Source: Polytrichum commune (taxonomy: Eukaryota > Streptophyta > Polytrichopsida > Polytrichales > Polytrichaceae). From it: 64,000 nucleotides of DNA. The notes under the pieces are model-generated. The model worked only from the letters and a program-made list of their open reading frames with translations. It had not been told where the DNA came from and did no database searches. The translations under genes were made by a program, and so were the position numbers. Of the stretch, positions 59,452-64,000 are shown one piece after another; the first letter of the stretch is position 1; each line of letters starts with the position of its first letter. The DNA lies in the NCBI GenBank assembly GCA_950295325.1, contig OX485808.1:25318527-25382526 (forward strand), written 5' to 3'.

Positions 59452-62400
59452 TCAAGCAGTTTTGTCAGCATTCTCTTCCAATTCAACTCGAGGACCTGCG
59501 GTGCCGGTGAAGTACTCCCTCATCATCACTCTCAACCGTGGTGCCAGATTCTCACTAAGTTTGATGAAAACGAAGAACAGCATGCGGTAGATAACGACCA
59601 TCGCAATGACGATCGCCAGGTCGCCCCACTTGCTTCGGCTTCCTGAGATGCCGTAAATCTTCTCCAGCACGTACGTCCCGGACAGGTCGCCACCGATAGG
59701 TACTCCGTCCAACAAGAAATTCTGGAATGTAAGACCCGGGAAATCGTTCTTGAACAAGCCCTGAAAAACAGTTGACATGAGCACGAGGTTAAAAATCAGA
59801 TATTTCACGCGATCATCGACTATTGGATTCTAGATAGGTTTACACATCGACTGAATCGAGGACGGCGAAACAACTGACCTGAATTGCGTATGTGTGGAAG
59901 GCGATGTAGGAGATCGGGTACCTCCACACTGGCTTTGGCAAGTTCCTTGTCAACCGGAAGTAACCTGCGAGTAACATGTATATTGCCTGCATTCGAACAC
60001 ACGCACGACCTTGTTCTTTACATAGTGTTTACTGGATGAATTAGTCACCATCTATCCTCGTCATATACTTGACGCAAGAAATTGCATATTGAGTTTTGAG
60101 TATCTGTGTAGATAGATAGAGTTCAGGTTGAAGCTAGAGTGATGATGAAAATTTCAAGCACAAACCTGAATGCCTGCACCAATCACAATCCCGGCGAGGA
60201 AATTTCGTCCAACCACACTCGACACAGCCATCATCAGGCTCTCGACGCATGCCAATGCGGTGAACAGCATGAGGATGAAATACGCGTAGTGGCCGAACCC
60301 TGGATGCAGGTTCACCAAAAAGTAAACAAGGGTTCCGGATGTAATTGCAATGAGGAAGAGGAATGGGAGAGATGACAGCGTGTTTCCAATGACAAATGCC
60401 GTCACGCCGTAATGTCCGTTGAGCCTTTCGTGAAAAAATACCTGCAGGAAAACAGCATCGCACACGCTGCTAATCAGATATAGTCCTTATCACTGTTCCA
60501 TATTCTATCAAGATTCGGACTATTCTATTCTCCCTCTTAAGATTCCACTCTGTCTTCTTATTCTCCATGTCGCACTGCATTCCTTAGTGAGAGATTCCCG
60601 TTGACAAGGACAAGAATCATCGCTTTACTAAGTCTTAGGAGAGTAGGTGTGAGATTATAGTGTTTTAGGATATGTGATCTGCATCAGAGATGAGACCCTG
60701 TATGACTTCTATACATCTCAACTCGCGGGCACTCACCTTCATGTCTTCCACAAAGGACGGGAATCCACCGATGGCCATGAACGTCAAAAATGCTGCAACG
60801 AAGAACATACAACCTGCCCGCGCCTGCAATAGTTTGTGGAACTCAACTGATGTAAGCATCAGCACTGGCTCAATTGCCTTCTTGCAAAAGTGGAATGGAA
60901 TGCATCGATCTCAATCTCGCAGAAATTAGAGCCACTTTCGTGCAGGAATCAACGTCGAGTTTGCATGTGACTCACCAATATTGAGTCGTACTTTCGTCCT
61001 ACTCTTAAGAAGATTGTCCCGAGACATACCCCGACCATAATGTACATCGCAACACGAAGCCAATAGTAGCCTGGATCTCGTGTCATGTTCACGAACGACC
61101 TCTTCGTGAGAGTCGCACACTGACTGAAAAAGTTCGCATGGACTTTGCTTCCACCTGTCAACCCTGCTTTGCCTTCACTCTGGACATGAGCACGTCAAGT
61201 CAGAAAAGATCTGCGGCGAGTTGAGCTCAAGGATTTCGTCTCAATCATCACTATTACTAGCGAGAACTAACTGCATTGAGAAACTGAGAACTCTAAAGTA
61301 GTGCACAGCGCCAGGGAATTCTGGAACCTAAATCGAATTAAGGAATTAAAATAGCAGCAAGGTGGTGGTACAACTCACCTTTTTCGAGAGTTCTTGTATC
61401 CTCAATTTTGTCGCTGAAGCATACTTGCTCTTCCCATACAATTCTGAAAGTACTTTGATCGTTTGATTCGTGCTCCTTGACTCCAATAGCAGAGGATCCA
61501 GACTTTCCACATCGGCCTGCAAGTCCAATACATGTAAGCACCTAAGAGATTCAGGTATATGAACACAAAGTTTGTGAAGCCATTTCGGCGTGCCTACAGA
61601 TTCCGCAATACACGATTTGAAAGTGGCGACTGAATATGGTTCATGGTATAGTTCTTCACCAGATTTGGACATTCCAGAAACATAGCAAGTGTTTCCTCTA
61701 TTCAAAAGCTTTGGTGCATTCTGCTTACATGTGAAAGGGTCTTCAGCTCGTGCGTCACTCTATCAAAGTCTGCATTGATAGTTTGCAAATAATGGTCCGA
61801 TGCGTTTCGGAGAGGAGGGCACGGATATCCAGCTAATTCAAAAAACTGCACTCCAGATTAATCGTGTTAAGAAGCTAATATGCTTGTTTCTTGCGACATT
61901 ACAACAAGATCCTGTTCACGATTGCTTGCCTCAGTGGAATGAATGCTAATTTTGACAGCGTTTAGGAAATCAAATGGCGAAAGCGCCGCCTTGGATATCC
62001 TTGTAGGAGTGACGGGGGATTGAATGACTGACCTCAGCGGCGCTTGCTGCCTCTCCGAAGAATATCGTTCGTCCATACGACAGGAGGGTCAGGTAGTCGA
62101 AAAGCGCATACACCTCACTGCTGGGCTGATGGATGGAGGAGATGACGGTGCGGCCATCCCTGGCTAAGTTCTTCAACGTTTGTACCACAAAGTACGCTGA
62201 GGCACTACATCCGTAAGAAAATCTTAGCTAAAAAAATCCTCGTATCAGGTCATCTCAGCATCAGAATAAACCACCAATGATTTCACCTGAGTCCACAATG
62301 GTTTGGAAGGTGCGGGGGTAGTAGGTACTCACCTGTCAAGACCACTGGTCGGTTCATCCAAGAAGAGCAAACGAGGTCGAGTTAAAATCTGCAACGCAAT

Positions 62401-63999
62401 GCTCAGCCGACGTTTCTCACCCCCGCTTAATCCACGCACAAAAAAGTTCCCAACATACGAATTTTCGCATTCAGACAATCCCATCTCCATGATTGTGTTG
62501 TCCACAACCTTCTTCTTCTCCGCTTTCGTCATCTTCCCTGGCAACCTTAAGTCTGCCGAGTACGTGACGCTCTCTCGAACGGTCAGCGTGCCTATAAGTA
62601 CATCCTCTTGAGTAACATATGCCTGTCATGTACAGAATTCAGCTCACTTTGTTATTAATTCGTCCTCGCCGCACCATGTGGCCATTATAAGCTTACACAT
62701 CTGAGATGAGTACGCTCTTTAGAATCACAGAAGTTTCCCTGCATTTATTGATTATCAGGTTCCAATCTTGATTTTGTAGTGAGCTGATGTTCTACTCAAA
62801 TAAGAATGCGTTTGACAAGAACGTACTGCAATGCCGTAAGAGAGGGTTGTCTTTCTCTCCCCGTTGAGTAGTATGTCTCCTGTCTGGATGGCGTTGGGAG
62901 CAAGCCTCCCTGCATTCATCAACATTTGCAAAACTTAGTGCAGATGCATACTGCATATTGGCGTTGTGGAATGGCAGCTTGATAAATGCAAAGAACTCCT
63001 ACACAATGCGAATCTTGGGTCGATGTAGCTGCAACGTACCCGCTAAAGTATCAAGCAGTGTCGACTTTCCGGAGCCACTGGGCCCCATGATCGCCATTAT
63101 GGAGCCTGGTTCCGCATATCCTGTAAGACCATCACGGCTACATGAGATCGGTTTGATTGAATACTAGATGCGCTTGCTTCAATTGCCACTCCACACTAAC
63201 GTCCCATTTCCTCTGACCTGAAGGAAAGAAATTGCTCGTGGCCTCGATTGATAACCTTCTTGAATTCCCTCTTACGAGAACCACCAGCTTTACTTGCACA
63301 GAATCTAAGAACGCGATGCCTACTCAATACAAAACATCACTCGCGCCGGATTCTTGCAGGTAGTCTCTGAGATAAAACCTTCTCGTAGTTGTCATCAAAG
63401 ATACCATAATATTACTTACTTACTTCACGTTATTCTCGATTTCAGGTTAACCATACCTTTTCCACACTTTTGCAATATCTCGCGCCTCAAGAACGTCCTA
63501 ATACTTGCAGTGTATCAATAAAATAAACCATTCCTGCCTAGCCAAGCCTGTGAGTCCACTCCATCTAAGACATTTGCGACTAAAATCACAGTGATTATCC
63601 TCGTCTAGCTAACACCAAGACCGCCTTCAACGCTACCTCAGACAACTATGGTCTCCGTTACAGAAGGAGCTCTCATTCCAGAAGCACTCTCCCTACCAGA
63701 GAAATGACGACCGGCATGGCCACCAAACCAGATCGAATCAAAGAGAAGCTTAATACTCCAGAACAAAAATCAGAAATCCATCACAAAGATCCTTCCAAAC
63801 AGAGTTCACTCCGCAGAGTTTATTTTATTTTATTTTATTTTTTAAAAACTCTGTATTCTTGTTTTCATGTCGTTGCACCTGTGGCGTTCTGAAGGATGGT
63901 GCGATTTGGCTTCTTGCGAGAGGAGACTTGAACGCACAGGTCGCTCCAGGTAAGCATCGCTGTGTTGCTAACCTCTGAAACCCCCCCAGCTCCATTCAT
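59452..63999 (-). CDS. ABCG half transporter, ABCG11/WBC11-like
   Basis: ABCG11-type half transporters dimerise in the plasma membrane and export cutin and wax lipids. Exons 63999-63879, 63120-63040, 62909-62827, 62622-62333, 62204-62033, 61845-61729, 61516-61379, 61179-60976, 60823-60737, 60441-60166, 59986-59879 and 59760-59452 join in phase to 661 residues (Arabidopsis ABCG11 has about 700). Walker [10 protein letters not shown] is at 53-61, signature LSGGE at 160-164, Walker B RLLFLDEP at 179-186 and H-loop His at 217. Six membrane segments follow (from [18 protein letters not shown] to [16 protein letters not shown]), with [12 protein letters not shown] and RLNGHYGV typical of this subgroup. 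All catalytic motifs are intact. The Met at 63999 is one base from the window edge, so the N-terminus may extend further. Confidence 0.93.
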
Positions 64000-64000
64000 C

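Noticed and set aside
1-64000. tRNA, rRNA, CRISPR arrays and bacterial operon signals
   Set aside because: No tRNA-like T-arm/acceptor pairing, rRNA stretches or regularly spaced repeats were found by eye, and introns throughout show a eukaryotic nuclear sequence.

Overview
The window is nuclear DNA of a land plant. It carries plant-specific families (a TMK-type receptor kinase, a GT61 Golgi glycosyltransferase, an ABCG11-type half transporter, an ABA/WDS-like small protein, an NDR1/HIN1-like protein), GT-AG introns, AT-rich spacers and many small DNA transposons. Gene density is low: five apparently intact genes and one decayed gene in 64 kb. The sequence alone does not fix the lineage. A spore-bearing plant (bryophyte, lycophyte or fern) is my guess, but this is inference.

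Layout. 1-14.0 kb has no gene I can support: a Mutator-like MITE (3.2 kb), a LINE remnant (4.1-5.1 kb), a foldback element (9.3 kb), dispersed repeats and two related MITEs (10.6 and 13.7 kb). 15.1-19.0 kb (+) is a three-exon TMK receptor-like kinase. 19.8-31.4 kb is a repeat field with a pogo-like element (19.8 kb), further MITEs and a structurally complete but internally deleted hAT element (29.2-30.7 kb) with a perfect 8-bp target duplication. 31.7-38.2 kb (-) is a 13-exon TTC5-like TPR/OB-fold gene, followed by a GA-rich minisatellite region (38.6-40.5 kb). 41.7-48.4 kb is repeats. 49.3-51.8 kb (+) is a two-exon GT61 glycosyltransferase with decayed duplications inside its intron and beyond its stop codon. 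53.3-54.2 kb holds one MITE inserted in another. 55.6-56.9 kb (+) is a two-exon ABA/WDS (ASR)-like gene, 57.6-58.5 kb (+) an NHL pseudogene with three lesions, and 59.5-64.0 kb (-) a 12-exon ABCG11-like transporter whose 5' end lies at the window edge.

Exon models were built by hand. Every junction given keeps phase and joins conserved protein sequence. The genes are independent plant loci, not an operon. By family, several act at the cell surface or in stress (TMK signalling, GT61 wall polysaccharide decoration, ABCG11 lipid export, ASR dehydration response), but clustering is probably coincidence.

The most unusual patterns are: (i) three of the multi-exon genes carry a decayed 150-450 bp tandem duplication in their first intron, two of them leaving decoy splice acceptors; (ii) a dispersed repeat with at least eight copies that still encodes a recognisable peptide but belongs to no family I know; (iii) MITEs sharing an ACTACACT-type terminus but differing inside.
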